Positions 44,245 through 52,611 are shown, counted from the first letter of the stretch. The stretch: DNA of 64,000 nucleotides from Pontibacter sp. HSC-14F20 (GCF_019599265.1 NZ_JAHZTC010000005.1:182065-246064), one strand, 5' to 3'. Program-made: numbers and translations. The notes: a model not told the origin generated them from the sequence alone.

Positions 44245-45222
44245 CTAATTAAAAAATGTTGCCTCAACTAGCAAGGTGTTTTTTACCCAATGAATAAGCT
44301 TATCTTTTTGCTTCTTCTTAGTAGGATTTACAGTTTCAGGATTAAACCATTGACTAGTTAGAAGATACTGATTCTCATAAAGTGTGGCATAATATCTGGC
44401 ATAATTCTTTTCAATTCTCTCCTCCATAGCCTTATTCGGATTAGAAACCTTTTTTATTGCTGGATAATCTAATAAGAGATTTTCTCTACAATATTCTAAA
44501 TTCTGAACTTTCAGTAAAAGGTCCTGATGATAATCTGAATAATTCGCTTTCTCTATCAAAAAGAAAAATGCTTCTTTAGCAATATCCTGTATTTTAGTAT
44601 CTTCAATGACCTTACCGAAAACTTCATTTGGTGGAGAAAGAGCTACTGTACTTCCAACTGAAAAAGATTCAAGGTTTATTTCTTCTACCAAATCAAATTG
44701 ATCGTCATCCTCCATTACTGGCTCTCCAATTGAGTTTGCGATATACTCTCTATTAATCTCGCACAGCTTTTTTATCATCTCATATTGAGCGTGACAATAA
44801 GTTGTTAAATCTTTAAGACGACTAACTTTTTCTTCGTATTTACTCTCTCTAACAAAGCTTTTGATTGTCTCCATTTTTAAAGCTTTTTCATCCTCTGATA
44901 AATGGCTCAATACTTCATGATTAGAGTTGAAAAAGTCTTCAAGGGTTAAGTTTCTTTTTGCAGCATTTGCTCTGGCAGTACAAGGAATGATATTCCCATA
45001 GAGGTTGAGCCCTACACTAGTTTTGTTATGTGATACTAAATGGTCCTTTACAGCAGAGCTATCTGTTAAAGGTTCTCCTGTATAGGCACATTTATAATCG
45101 AAGAATTTTAAGGTGTTCTCCCAGTCTTTTTTGTTAAAACTTCCTAATTGTGCACCTGCATCAGATAAGAGGCAACGTATAAATAGATTAGCAACATCAC
45201 CTGGGTTTGTTCTTTTTGACAT
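44245..45222 (-). CDS. HNH-type endonuclease-like protein
   Basis: A 325-residue protein from the ATG at 45222 (MSKRTNPGDV); the frame is open 69 nt further. An HNH pattern lies at about 45-90: CAYTGEPLTDSS, VKDHLVSHNKTS, LNLYGNIIPCTARANAAKR, with DH, N and N in the expected order. Only one cysteine of the usual CxxC knuckle is kept (CAYTG). The remaining two thirds are helical and probably bind the partner or target. It is the last gene of the Nudix operon and AT-rich. Confidence 0.7.
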   Translation of the reverse strand: MSKRTNPGDVANLFIRCLLSDAGAQLGSFNKKDWENTLKFFDYKCAYTGEPLTDSSAVKDHLVSHNKTSVGLNLYGNIIPCTARANAAKRNLTLEDFFNSNHEVLSHLSEDEKALKMETIKSFVRESKYEEKVSRLKDLTTYCHAQYEMIKKLCEINREYIANSIGEPVMEDDDQFDLVEEINLESFSVGSTVALSPPNEVFGKVIEDTKIQDIAKEAFFFLIEKANYSDYHQDLLLKVQNLEYCRENLLLDYPAIKKVSNPNKAMEERIEKNYARYYATLYENQYLLTSQWFNPETVNPTKKKQKDKLIHWVKNTLLVEATFFN

Positions 45223-45250
45223 ATAAATTGATTTTCTAATACAGTCTAGA

Positions 45251-46054
45251 TTACATATTTTGACTTGCTTGGTTCGCAAACTCAAACGCATCCTGAGCAG
45301 GCTTCAGAACAAATAAGCTTTTAACTGCCTCAGCAAGCTCGCCATCTAATTCAGGTATTATTTGCGGATAAATGGTAAGCCAGGTAGATGCGATAATAGA
45401 GATAGTTGTATTAACAGCTCCGTACATTCTGTCAAACATTTCTTGCGAAAAGTGACCACTAGCACCACTTTTCATGTTCAAAATGTTGGCTCCCTCACCA
45501 TTCGTCGATGAGAACGAACAGTTATGAGCAAATTGGTTCAACAACTCAAGGTACTGACCTACTTCGTTGATAGGGCAATAACCTAAACCTACGCTAAAAT
45601 CTTTCGCATTTGCATGTTGTTTTAACACAGGCTCCATTTCTTGCCAACTCGGCGTAGCAGTTACACCACGATTCCAATCAGCAAAAGTCTGGTTGTACTC
45701 ACCGTCATTAAAGTTTCCGTTTTCAAGTATCTGAAAATATAGAGCAGCAAGCCCCATCTCTAAGGCTCCTCTAAGGCAAGTGGCAGCGGTCTTGTAAAAT
45801 CCACTAGTCAAATTCCAAACTGCGGCGTTCAACTCATCTTCAACAACTGGGAGTGTCCAGTTCAATATTTCACAATCAGAAGAAATGCCCTCATGATGGA
45901 TGTTTTCATAGTTGCGAATTAATTTATAAAGTGTTGCCGTTTTGCGTGTTAAGTCCTCAAGCTTGTCCTTTACATCCACATTAGCCTCTATGCCTTGCAA
46001 AGTGCATCTTGCCGTGTGAATAATTGACTCACCGTGCGTAGTACTTGTCTCCAT
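45251..46054 (-). CDS. Unknown helical protein in Nudix/HNH operon
   Basis: A 267-residue, largely helical protein. The segment AAVWNLTSGFYKTAATCLRGALEMGLAALYF resembles the helix pair of DUF4145/HEPN-like domains, but I find no RxxxxH RNase motif, so that is weak. The C-terminus (LKPAQDAFEFANQASQNM) reaches within 30 nt of the HNH gene start. AT-rich and likely acquired together with its neighbours. Confidence 0.65.
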   Translation of the reverse strand: METSTTHGESIIHTARCTLQGIEANVDVKDKLEDLTRKTATLYKLIRNYENIHHEGISSDCEILNWTLPVVEDELNAAVWNLTSGFYKTAATCLRGALEMGLAALYFQILENGNFNDGEYNQTFADWNRGVTATPSWQEMEPVLKQHANAKDFSVGLGYCPINEVGQYLELLNQFAHNCSFSSTNGEGANILNMKSGASGHFSQEMFDRMYGAVNTTISIIASTWLTIYPQIIPELDGELAEAVKSLFVLKPAQDAFEFANQASQNM

Positions 46055-46093
46055 GAAATCTGTCTTTAGATGATTTTAAAAATACTGTGCTGC

Positions 46094-46507
46094 TTACTTG
46101 AAAACTCCATTTGCTAATTCATACAATCCTTGAAGATTGTTGGCTTGTTTAGGAGACTTTTGAGTGGAGGAATACCAATCGTTCGTTAGAAAATAGGCTT
46201 TGGAATCAACCACAATAGGTTTCTTATAATACCTTGCAGTTGGTCTATCACCTTTTCTAACAAGCCCCGTAGCACCAGCTTCATCTATAAAAGACGCACG
46301 TTTTAGCTTTAGCACCTCCTTACTGTAACTAGTTGACGTCAAATTATGCATCAGGTCTGCTAATTTTCCATGCCTGTTTAAGCGCTCCAGTATCTTTCTG
46401 GCAGTTAGCCCTACATTTCTTCTGCCATCGTCTTCTACACGTTTGTTATAGTCCTGAAAAACTTCCAGAATGTTAGCAGGTAATGCACTGCCAACAAGCG
46501 AAATCAT
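46094..46507 (-). CDS. Unknown small basic protein
   Basis: A 137-residue basic protein. It includes NVGLTARKILERLNRHGKLADLM, a helix-turn-helix-like stretch, and PIVVDSKAYFLTNDWYSS near the end (short runs). Its ATG overlaps the stop of a 17-codon ORF (ATGA), which itself overlaps the Nudix stop, so translation is chained through all three. It may bind DNA; not assigned. Confidence 0.65.
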   Translation of the reverse strand: MISLVGSALPANILEVFQDYNKRVEDDGRRNVGLTARKILERLNRHGKLADLMHNLTSTSYSKEVLKLKRASFIDEAGATGLVRKGDRPTARYYKKPIVVDSKAYFLTNDWYSSTQKSPKQANNLQGLYELANGVFK

Positions 46508-46557
46508 AGCTTCTCTTTTATGTAGCCCTTGCCGTTACTATTCATTGATTTGCTCAT
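46504..46557 (-). CDS. 17-codon ORF linking Nudix and the next gene
   Basis: ATG at 46557 to TGA at 46504-46506 encodes MSKSMNSNGKGYIKEKL. It overlaps the Nudix stop by 4 nt and the next start by 4 nt, both as ATGA. It is either a real coupling peptide or the N-terminus of the 46094-46507 protein separated by a one-frame shift. The sequence alone does not decide. Confidence 0.4.
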   Translation of the reverse strand: MSKSMNSNGKGYIKEKL

Positions 46558-47012
46558 GTCTTGAGAGTATTATCGTTATAAATAAGCTTATACATTTCGA
46601 TTTCCTTAACCAATGTGGCAAGCAAATTTATCCTATTCTCCAACAGCGCTTTCACAATAGGCATATCAGCTGGAGCAAATTCATAATTTCCAAACTCATC
46701 AATACCAACCCATTTCACCTCATCATGATCAGTGGAAGTAATGTGCTCCTGCTCCGTTCGGGTAGCATAGGCTACTAAGCGAAACTGGTTATCGCTCTCA
46801 CCTAAAACAGATTCGCAAATGTATGCCCCAACGGTTACATCCAGATCCAGCTCCTCTTTCAGTTCACGGGCCAGACAAGCCTCATGGGTCTCACCTGCTT
46901 CTAACTTTCCGCCTGGGAATTCCCAATAACCCGCAAGACTTTTGCCTGGCGCTCTCTTAGCAATCAGGTATAGACCACTGCGCTGGACAACCCCAGCAAC
47001 TACTTCTATCAT
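46554..47012 (-). CDS. Nudix hydrolase, MutT-like
   Basis: A 152-residue (d)NTP pyrophosphohydrolase of the MutT/CTP-type group. The Nudix box is complete: GGKLEAGETHEACLARELKEEL-type pattern G-x5-E-x7-REL-x-EE, preceded by GYWEFPG. Family members sanitise oxidised or modified nucleotides. Here it is first in a coupled operon with HNH and unknown genes, a context more like a defence or damage module than housekeeping. The promoter lies in the 90 bp before 47012 but no clear consensus is seen. Confidence 0.92.
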   Translation of the reverse strand: MIEVVAGVVQRSGLYLIAKRAPGKSLAGYWEFPGGKLEAGETHEACLARELKEELDLDVTVGAYICESVLGESDNQFRLVAYATRTEQEHITSTDHDEVKWVGIDEFGNYEFAPADMPIVKALLENRINLLATLVKEIEMYKLIYNDNTLKT

Positions 47013-47086
47013 ATGTTCAGTTTTAAGCCTACATTATTTCGTTTATCCCGTGTTATAAACAGGTTGACTCACCTAGCATCCGTAAG

Positions 47087-47104
47087 CCAACCTGCATGGG
47101 TTGG
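47087..47104 (-). terminator. Hairpin at the pentapeptide gene 3' end
   Basis: CCAACC (47087-47092) and GGTTGG (47099-47104) form a short stem directly after the stop at 47105. It is weak, with no T run. Confidence 0.35.
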
Positions 47105-47641
47105 TTAAAACTCAGCTTCCTTCTCGTGAAGATATTCCCCTGCATACGGTGCATCGAAATGAGCACCATACAAGGAGGCAAAAGCAAAGGAGTCTGCAAC
47201 ACCCAGGTCTACACCTAACAAGTTTGCATCATCCATGGAAGCATGGGAAAAATCTGCATCAGCGAGATAGCTGCCAGCCAGGTCTGCACCAGTCAGATCT
47301 GAAAAAGAAAACGTCGTGCCATAAAGGTTGGCTTTTCGGAGCTCAACATGCTTAAAACTAGCTTTCACAGCCTCTGACTCAACGATGGCAGCCCCAACCA
47401 AGCATGCGCTTTCCAGGTTGGCACCCGTTAAGTCTACACATAAAAATGTAGCCCCAGTCAGGTTGGCACCGCTTAGATTTGCTCCACTTAAGTTCACACG
47501 CTCAAAGCGAGAGCCTGCCAGATTGAAACCGGACAAATCTACCCCACTTAAATCCTTATTAGATTCATTAAGCACCATCGGCGCATTATAAACCTTAATA
47601 ACATTCTTTAAAGGACGGCATCTAAAAAGCTTCTTTTTCAT
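47105..47641 (-). CDS. Pentapeptide-repeat protein
   Basis: A 178-residue protein from the ATG at 47641 (MKKKLFRCRPLKNV). About 25 A(D/N)LxG-type repeats follow, such as LSGANLSGANLTGA, DLTGADLAGSYLADADF. These fold into a right-handed quadrilateral beta helix; some family members mimic DNA and protect gyrase, others have no known activity. The repeats are regular with few breaks. A promoter at 47777-47806 and a terminator hairpin lie in the leader, so expression may be attenuated. Confidence 0.92.
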   Translation of the reverse strand: MKKKLFRCRPLKNVIKVYNAPMVLNESNKDLSGVDLSGFNLAGSRFERVNLSGANLSGANLTGATFLCVDLTGANLESACLVGAAIVESEAVKASFKHVELRKANLYGTTFSFSDLTGADLAGSYLADADFSHASMDDANLLGVDLGVADSFAFASLYGAHFDAPYAGEYLHEKEAEF

Positions 47642-47693
47642 ACGAGCAGGGTTTATATGGTTGAATGACAGATACACAGGAACACATCGCACC

Positions 47694-47732
47694 CCAAAAA
47701 GGGCACGAGCAAATGCAAAGCGCCCTTTTTGG
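47694..47732 (-). terminator. Terminator hairpin in the leader of the pentapeptide gene
   Basis: CCAAAAAGGGC (47694-47704) and GCCCTTTTTGG (47722-47732) form a perfect 11-bp stem with a 17-nt loop and a T5 run on the minus strand. It lies between the promoter at 47777 and the start codon at 47641. It could end the upstream deacetylase transcript or act as an attenuator. Confidence 0.6.
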
Positions 47733-47776
47733 CACTTTCACTCTTTAAACCAATAAATAAAAGGGGAATTGTACTG

Positions 47777-47806
47777 CAAAAGTAAGTAAAAAATCTATAT
47801 AATCAA
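47777..47806 (-). promoter_or_regulatory. Bacteroidota-type promoter of the pentapeptide gene
   Basis: On the minus strand TTG (47806-47804) and TACTTTTG (47784-47777) are 19 nt apart, a full match to TTG-N19/20-TAnnTTTG. Transcription would start near 47771, about 130 nt before the start codon. Confidence 0.7.
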
Positions 47807-47842
47807 AATAACATATTTACAAATCCTAATTACTAGGTCTAT

Positions 47843-48859
47843 TTATTCAAAATAATCTATAATTGTTTCACCAGCGGCAATCGCCATCCGAAACGGCTCC
47901 TTCTTAATATAAGGATTAACCTCTACCACTGGCTCGTAAGCAATAGAGTGCTCCATCAAGGTGTTGGCAGCCATAACCAAGTCGGCAGTGTGCAACGACA
48001 GTACCGAGTTGTAGGAATTGGTTCGATAGCCCCCGAAGAGCGACATGGCAACTGGCAGGTGATAGCCTAACTCCTGCTCTACTTCCAGCACCCACTTATA
48101 AAACAACTCAGCGGCTAACAACCAGTATTCGGTATTCACGCTGCCTCCCAAGTCGTCATACACATGGGAGTCTGCCCCATGGCACCAGACGATATAGTGA
48201 ATCTCTTTGGCGAGTATTTTCTTTTTTAATGTAGCCAAGTGTCTGTATAAGTCAACCAGGTAGCTGTCGTTGGTACCGCTTAGGTTCACGTTAGCATAGG
48301 TAGGTATGGCTTTATCCAAGCCTGGTACAAAGCTGCGGCTGTCCTCTATAGAATTTCCGAAATGGTGGTCCAGGTCCAGATAGGCCCCGGATATTCCCAA
48401 TTCACGGTAAAGTTTTACAGAAGCAATTACCTGACCGCTGAACGTACAGAATCCGGCACCTCGCTCTGGTTTGGCATGATGAAAGCCACTGGTCGGACTG
48501 AAGGTGAGCACTTCGGGGTGCTGCACGGCATAACGTATGGCATGATACAGGCTGGCATTGGTATAGCATACCGAATTTACCAGATTCTCACTCCAGGTAA
48601 GACCGTTGGTGGTAGCCAGTGGTTTCTCTCCAGCAAAAAAAGCATCAACATAGACTTGCGCATGCGCCAGATAAAAGTCCTCTTGCTGAAAAGGCGTAAA
48701 TGCTTTCACATCAAAGTATGGGGTTAAGCCCTCCGCCTGCAGCTTTTGCATCAAAAGCGCAGGTTTGTTGGGGCTGCGGGTGTACAGGCCCTCCCCGTTG
48801 CGGGCGTCTACCTGCTCGGGCATGTAAAAAGTGGCTATCTGTTTGGAGCGCATGGGCAT
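47843..48859 (-). CDS. Histone-deacetylase-fold protein (HDAC/AcuC-like)
   Basis: A 338-residue protein of the arginase/deacetylase superfamily. The zinc and charge-relay residues are present: SGFHHAKPERGAGFC (His-His), YLDLDHHFGNS (Asp ligand and His), and IVWCHGADSHVYDDLGG (Asp ligand). The family removes acetyl groups from lysines, polyamines or small molecules. The ATG at 48859 is followed by a second at 48853. It lies 17 nt behind the small unknown gene at 48877, probably in one operon. Confidence 0.88.
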   Translation of the reverse strand: MPMRSKQIATFYMPEQVDARNGEGLYTRSPNKPALLMQKLQAEGLTPYFDVKAFTPFQQEDFYLAHAQVYVDAFFAGEKPLATTNGLTWSENLVNSVCYTNASLYHAIRYAVQHPEVLTFSPTSGFHHAKPERGAGFCTFSGQVIASVKLYRELGISGAYLDLDHHFGNSIEDSRSFVPGLDKAIPTYANVNLSGTNDSYLVDLYRHLATLKKKILAKEIHYIVWCHGADSHVYDDLGGSVNTEYWLLAAELFYKWVLEVEQELGYHLPVAMSLFGGYRTNSYNSVLSLHTADLVMAANTLMEHSIAYEPVVEVNPYIKKEPFRMAIAAGETIIDYFE

Positions 48860-48876
48860 GTTATTATGATGTGAAA

Positions 48877-49374
48877 TTAAAGGGATGGGAAAATCAAGTC
48901 ATGGTGTACTTTACCCGGCATAGCTGCTTCTTCATGACGCACGTGCAATACACAACTCTCAAAGTCTACTGTATAGCCATACAATATTTGCTTGATGCGG
49001 GTGAGCTTACCGGAGGGCCAGCCATACGTTACATCGCGTCCGCTTAAAGGGAATTTGCCACAGTAAACTTGCTCCATGGCTGGGAAGGCAAAAGTGGGAA
49101 GGGAATAAGCACTAACAAAAAGGTCGCGGCCAAACAGGTTGGCTTTAGCTTCCTTTATCACTCGTCGGGCCATTTCATCGACCATTTCCGGCGACCACTG
49201 CTCCCGAAACTTCTCGGAAAGCACTCTGGCAAGCGGGAAATGCTTGGTCTTAAACGTGACATTACCTGTACAGATTAATTTGTCAGGTGCCACAAAAAGA
49301 AGTGGTTCGTAGCTCAGACTTTCGTCTGGGAGCGTAATGTATGGGTAAGGGGCAAAGGGAAGGGGTTCAAGCAT
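48877..49374 (-). CDS. Unknown protein upstream of the deacetylase-like gene
   Basis: A 165-residue protein without recognised family. It contains LLFVAPDKLICTGNVTFKTK, a helix EQWSPEMVDEMARRVIKEA and strands FAFPAMEQVYCGKFPL (short runs). A shared transcript with the deacetylase-fold gene is likely (17-nt gap). It may supply a substrate or binding function to it. Confidence 0.65.
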   Translation of the reverse strand: MLEPLPFAPYPYITLPDESLSYEPLLFVAPDKLICTGNVTFKTKHFPLARVLSEKFREQWSPEMVDEMARRVIKEAKANLFGRDLFVSAYSLPTFAFPAMEQVYCGKFPLSGRDVTYGWPSGKLTRIKQILYGYTVDFESCVLHVRHEEAAMPGKVHHDLIFPSL

Positions 49375-49433
49375 AGGCAGGAGAATTAGTACAGCACAAA
49401 TATACCGTACACTATCCCCTTCCTATGCTACTT

Positions 49434-49450
49434 TACAAGCTTGTAATTAG
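49434..49450. repeat. Dispersed palindromic repeat, copy 4
   Basis: TACAAGCTTGTAATTAG is identical to copy 1 and overlaps the TAA stop of the FtsZ-like gene (49447-49449). Confidence 0.6.
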
Positions 49451-50397
49451 TTCTCAGAAAAGCTGGACGCGATAAAGGTCACACGCAACTGGTCTCCAAG
49501 GTCATCATCGATCGCGTGACCAAATATTACTTCCACCTGTTCACTGGTGCTGTTTTGTATAAACTCGGTTATCTCTGTCAGCTCGTCCATTTCCAGTTCG
49601 GTTTCAGGACCAGAAATAATAGAGAGTAGTACCCGATCGGAGCCTTGAAGCTCGCTTCCAAGCAGGGCAGTCGCGACAGCTTGCTGAGCTGCCAGCATGG
49701 CACGGCCCTGGCCGGCGCCCGTTCCGCTTCCTACAGTAGCTCTTCTCGCTCCTGCCATTACCGTACGCACGTCGTCCACATCCACATTTAGTTCTGCTGT
49801 TACCGCTACAATTTCGGCAATGGCCCGCACGGCATGCGCAACATATTCATCCAGTTTAACAAAAACATCCGCCCTAGGAAGCTCACCATACAGCTGGCGC
49901 ACCTTATCGTTCGCAAGCACGACGGTGGTGTCGGTATGTTGCCTCATGGCAGCTATACCGGCTTCTGCCACTGCTGCTTTGCGATCGCCTTCACTATGGC
50001 CAGGTGCCGTAACGACGCCTATGGTCAGTATGCCCAGTTCTTTCGCAAGTCGGGCAATCTCAGGGGCAGCGCCTGTCCCGGCGCCTCCGCCCATGCCGGC
50101 GACGATAAACACGATCTCAGGGCTTCCTTCTAACAGCATGGTGTTGATAGCATCTGCTCTTTTCAAGGCAGCTTTGCGACCAATTTCAGGATCACCTGTT
50201 CCATGGGATACCCCCACTTCACTTCGCTCTAAGTAGAAACGGTCTTCCATCGTAGAGTTCTCCAGGTCTGGCTTGTGAAAATCACAGGCAACGAGGTGGA
50301 CCTGACGTAATTGCTGCTGGCCAATGTAATTTAATGTATTGCAGCCCGAGCCGCCCACTCCTATCACCTTCACGGTGGTTCTGTTGTATGTTTTCAT
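49447..50397 (-). CDS. FtsZ-like tubulin paralogue lacking the C-terminal tail
   Basis: A 316-residue tubulin/FtsZ protein. It keeps VIGVGGSGCN, the GTP signature GGGAGTG (103-109), TIGVVTAP and the catalytic T7 loop NVDVDDVRTVM, so GTP binding and hydrolysis look intact. It ends right after the globular domain (IASSFSEN) and lacks the linker and conserved tail that bind FtsA/ZipA. No mur/fts genes are near. I take it as a second, accessory FtsZ-type protein. The stop overlaps a dispersed repeat. Confidence 0.88.
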   Translation of the reverse strand: MKTYNRTTVKVIGVGGSGCNTLNYIGQQQLRQVHLVACDFHKPDLENSTMEDRFYLERSEVGVSHGTGDPEIGRKAALKRADAINTMLLEGSPEIVFIVAGMGGGAGTGAAPEIARLAKELGILTIGVVTAPGHSEGDRKAAVAEAGIAAMRQHTDTTVVLANDKVRQLYGELPRADVFVKLDEYVAHAVRAIAEIVAVTAELNVDVDDVRTVMAGARRATVGSGTGAGQGRAMLAAQQAVATALLGSELQGSDRVLLSIISGPETELEMDELTEITEFIQNSTSEQVEVIFGHAIDDDLGDQLRVTFIASSFSEN

Positions 50398-50522
50398 ATG
50401 TTCTATTGATTCAGTATAAATGGAGATGATGGGGTATATCTAAATAAGGATTCAAGTTATAGATTTCAAGGTATATAAAAAACCATATTTAATACTGACG
50501 TATGAAAACAATCCCCCTCTGC

Positions 50523-50563
50523 CTCCTTCCTTGAACTGGATGTTGTTCTGTCCAAGGAAGGAG
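50523..50563. repeat. 11-bp hairpin in the region before the FtsZ-like gene
   Basis: CTCCTTCCTTG (50523-50533) pairs perfectly with CAAGGAAGGAG (50553-50563) around a 19-nt loop. There is no T run after it. It lies between the FtsZ-like gene and the integrase fragment, in a gene-free stretch of about 290 bp that otherwise shows no clear signal. Confidence 0.45.
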
Positions 50564-50691
50564 AAGTAATAAATCAAATGAGTCGGTTCCGCAAGCATCT
50601 CTTACAAAGAGCACCTGCTTTCACAACGTAAGTATCCCTAAGTACGGAACAGTTTAAATCAGACAGAGATGTTTTGGTTTTAAGTCGATGC

Positions 50692-50782
50692 CGCACAGGT
50701 CGGCGATCTCCTTGAGGAAGGCGTTCATCTTCTGGTTGCTCAGTACCGGCATCACCCGGTCTTGGTTCAGGCACTGCGGGTG
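50692..50782 (-). pseudogene. Fragment of a tyrosine recombinase gene
   Basis: About 90 bp encode GHPQCLNQDRVMPVLSNQ-KMNAFLKEIADLCGI, clearly related to residues PQCLYQDKVLPVLSNQ-KMNAYLKEIADVCGI of the complete integrase at 53443-54657. The DNA is also close (for example GTCGGCGATCTCCTTGAGG at both sites). The frame then runs into unrelated sequence and stops. It is a leftover of another integrase copy or a product of recombination between two copies. Confidence 0.75.
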
Positions 50783-50916
50783 CCCCTTAGATCCTTCTAG
50801 ATTGGTCCAGACCAATTTGTTTAAGGGATTAATAGGCAATCTCAGGTAACACAGACTCAAAGTGCAGGTATTCAGGCGCATACCTTATCTTTGAGGGTAA
50901 ACAGTATTTTATTCAA

Positions 50917-50957
50917 GATCATTTATGGATCATTTATGGATCATTTATGGATCATTT
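50917..50957. repeat. 11-nt tandem repeat at the 3' end of the AlbA-type gene
   Basis: GATCATTTATG is repeated three times exactly (50917-50927, 50928-50938, 50939-50949) with a partial fourth copy to 50957. On the minus strand it contains the TGA stop of the 50941 gene, so gain or loss of a unit shifts the final codons only slightly because a stop occurs in each frame. Confidence 0.75.
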
Positions 50958-52611
50958 CTTCTTTATTTCCTTGATTATGATCTATAAAGTATTTAGTACC
51001 TTTCAAGACACCTTCTGTGTATAGAATTTTGGAATCAACAAGTTCAGCCAACTTCCTTTTTACTTTATTTCTGTTGATCTCTGGCCCTATACGTTCATTT
51101 ATATCTCCAACGGAGCTTCCAGGATATGTCTCCAAATCCATCATAATAAGTTCCTGAAGCCTGTGAGGCTCAATTTTTTTAAGGTCTGTTTTACCTTTGA
51201 AATCTATTTGCCTGAGTAACTCAGAGTTAACATGATATTCAGTTCCTTTTGTTTTGCCCTTACTAAGGATTATTTCGTGCTTTAAGAGTTTACCTAACCA
51301 ATAAGCTAATCCATCACTGTTTCTCACATTGAGCTTCTTGCTGAGCTCTATAGCTGTCATAGTACCATGTTGTGCAATCAGACCTAGCGTAATAATTTCC
51401 TTTTGATTAATGCCATAGTCATCATTGGCCCGCGACATCAACTTAGCCACCTCAGTACTGATGATATTCTTCTTAACTGTTACTACTACTCGATCTTCCC
51501 ATTCCTCTACTATTGGCTCTGGTTTACCATTGAGTAGTAACACTTCATACACCTTGTCATAACCGCTTCCCTCCTTCTCCATTAGCATCAAGTCATAGAA
51601 CACTTTGGCCAGGTGAGTATTGCGGTGTACAGATTTGCTAATGATGTTGGAGGGAGTAACACCTAAAGGAAGCAGCCCTGGTGAGTGAATTTCGAGGCGG
51701 TCGTGGTAAAGATTAATGAAAATATCACCTCGCATAGTATAAACCCGGTGCACTAAAGCATTTGCTACCAGCTCTCTGATTACTACCTGATTATAATTGG
51801 GAATAGTCTTACGGAATATTCCATCGGCAATCTCTATTGATTCTCCCCAATCAGGTATACCTGTAATTATTTCGTTAAGTAGTTCCTTCGGATTAAGTGT
51901 GTAATCGTCCCAAATACGCTTTTTTACTTTAACACCGTTCTCATCATATTTAATGAACTGCACAGCAGGTGCATAGTGCATCAAAGCTCTGTCTTTTCGC
52001 TGGCCTATCCAAAGTGTACCTAAGTTTGTCAGGTATTCACCACTAGTAAAAAAGTAGAACTCTAATATCTCGTCTTGAGACATTTCTTTAACGAAGCCAC
52101 TTACTCGCTCAGACTTCTGCACATCACTTAGAAACTTATCTAACTTAGCACCATCAGCTTGACTTAAGTGTACTTTTCTTGCCACCTTTTCTTCCCATAC
52201 AAACGCCTGCTTTTCAGCAGCCACACGAGTCATCTCATCAGGCATCAAAGGTTTGCATTCATCGGCTACACGCATATAGTACTTCCCATCGGACGTGGAG
52301 GCAATAGTTTGAGTGTTTCTGTATATTTTAACTTCAATAAATTCCCCACCATTGGGTGCCCTCTGTATGGTAGCACTAATACCCACATTTATGGTTCGCT
52401 GAGGAACTACTTGATTAATTTTCTCTACAATAGATTTATTGATCCTTTGATCAGCAGGCGGCATATCGGTATCATCTTCAACTCCTATGTATATCGTCCC
52501 ACCTTTGGCATTGGCAAAACAAACACAATCCTTCGCCAGCTCAGCCCAATCTGCAGTACTACCATGTACCAACCGCAGCGATTTTTTATCGAATTCACTA
52601 TCTTCTAACAT
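50941..52611 (-). CDS. Schlafen AlbA_2/ATP-binding transcriptional-regulator-like protein
   Basis: A 556-residue protein of the family with an N-terminal AlbA_2 domain and a GHKL-like ATP-binding domain. The first part has CVCFANAKGGTIYIGVED (AlbA_2 core). The middle has VIRELVANALVHRVY and GSGYDKVYE, typical of HATPase_c_4. The C-terminal part holds winged-helix segments (TAIELSKKLNVRNSDGLAYWLGKLL). Related proteins are regulators or defence factors; activity unknown. The stop lies in an 11-nt tandem repeat. AT-rich; it replaces the rest of the truncated toxin gene upstream. Confidence 0.85.
   Translation of the reverse strand: MLEDSEFDKKSLRLVHGSTADWAELAKDCVCFANAKGGTIYIGVEDDTDMPPADQRINKSIVEKINQVVPQRTINVGISATIQRAPNGGEFIEVKIYRNTQTIASTSDGKYYMRVADECKPLMPDEMTRVAAEKQAFVWEEKVARKVHLSQADGAKLDKFLSDVQKSERVSGFVKEMSQDEILEFYFFTSGEYLTNLGTLWIGQRKDRALMHYAPAVQFIKYDENGVKVKKRIWDDYTLNPKELLNEIITGIPDWGESIEIADGIFRKTIPNYNQVVIRELVANALVHRVYTMRGDIFINLYHDRLEIHSPGLLPLGVTPSNIISKSVHRNTHLAKVFYDLMLMEKEGSGYDKVYEVLLLNGKPEPIVEEWEDRVVVTVKKNIISTEVAKLMSRANDDYGINQKEIITLGLIAQHGTMTAIELSKKLNVRNSDGLAYWLGKLLKHEIILSKGKTKGTEYHVNSELLRQIDFKGKTDLKKIEPHRLQELIMMDLETYPGSSVGDINERIGPEINRNKVKRKLAELVDSKILYTEGVLKGTKYFIDHNQGNKEEMIHK

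Noticed and set aside
49447..50397. FtsZ-like gene as the main division gene
   Set aside because: No dcw-cluster neighbours and no C-terminal tail.
50574..50881. Two overlapping minus-strand frames as new genes
   Set aside because: They are the true and a shifted frame of the integrase fragment and do not form a full protein.
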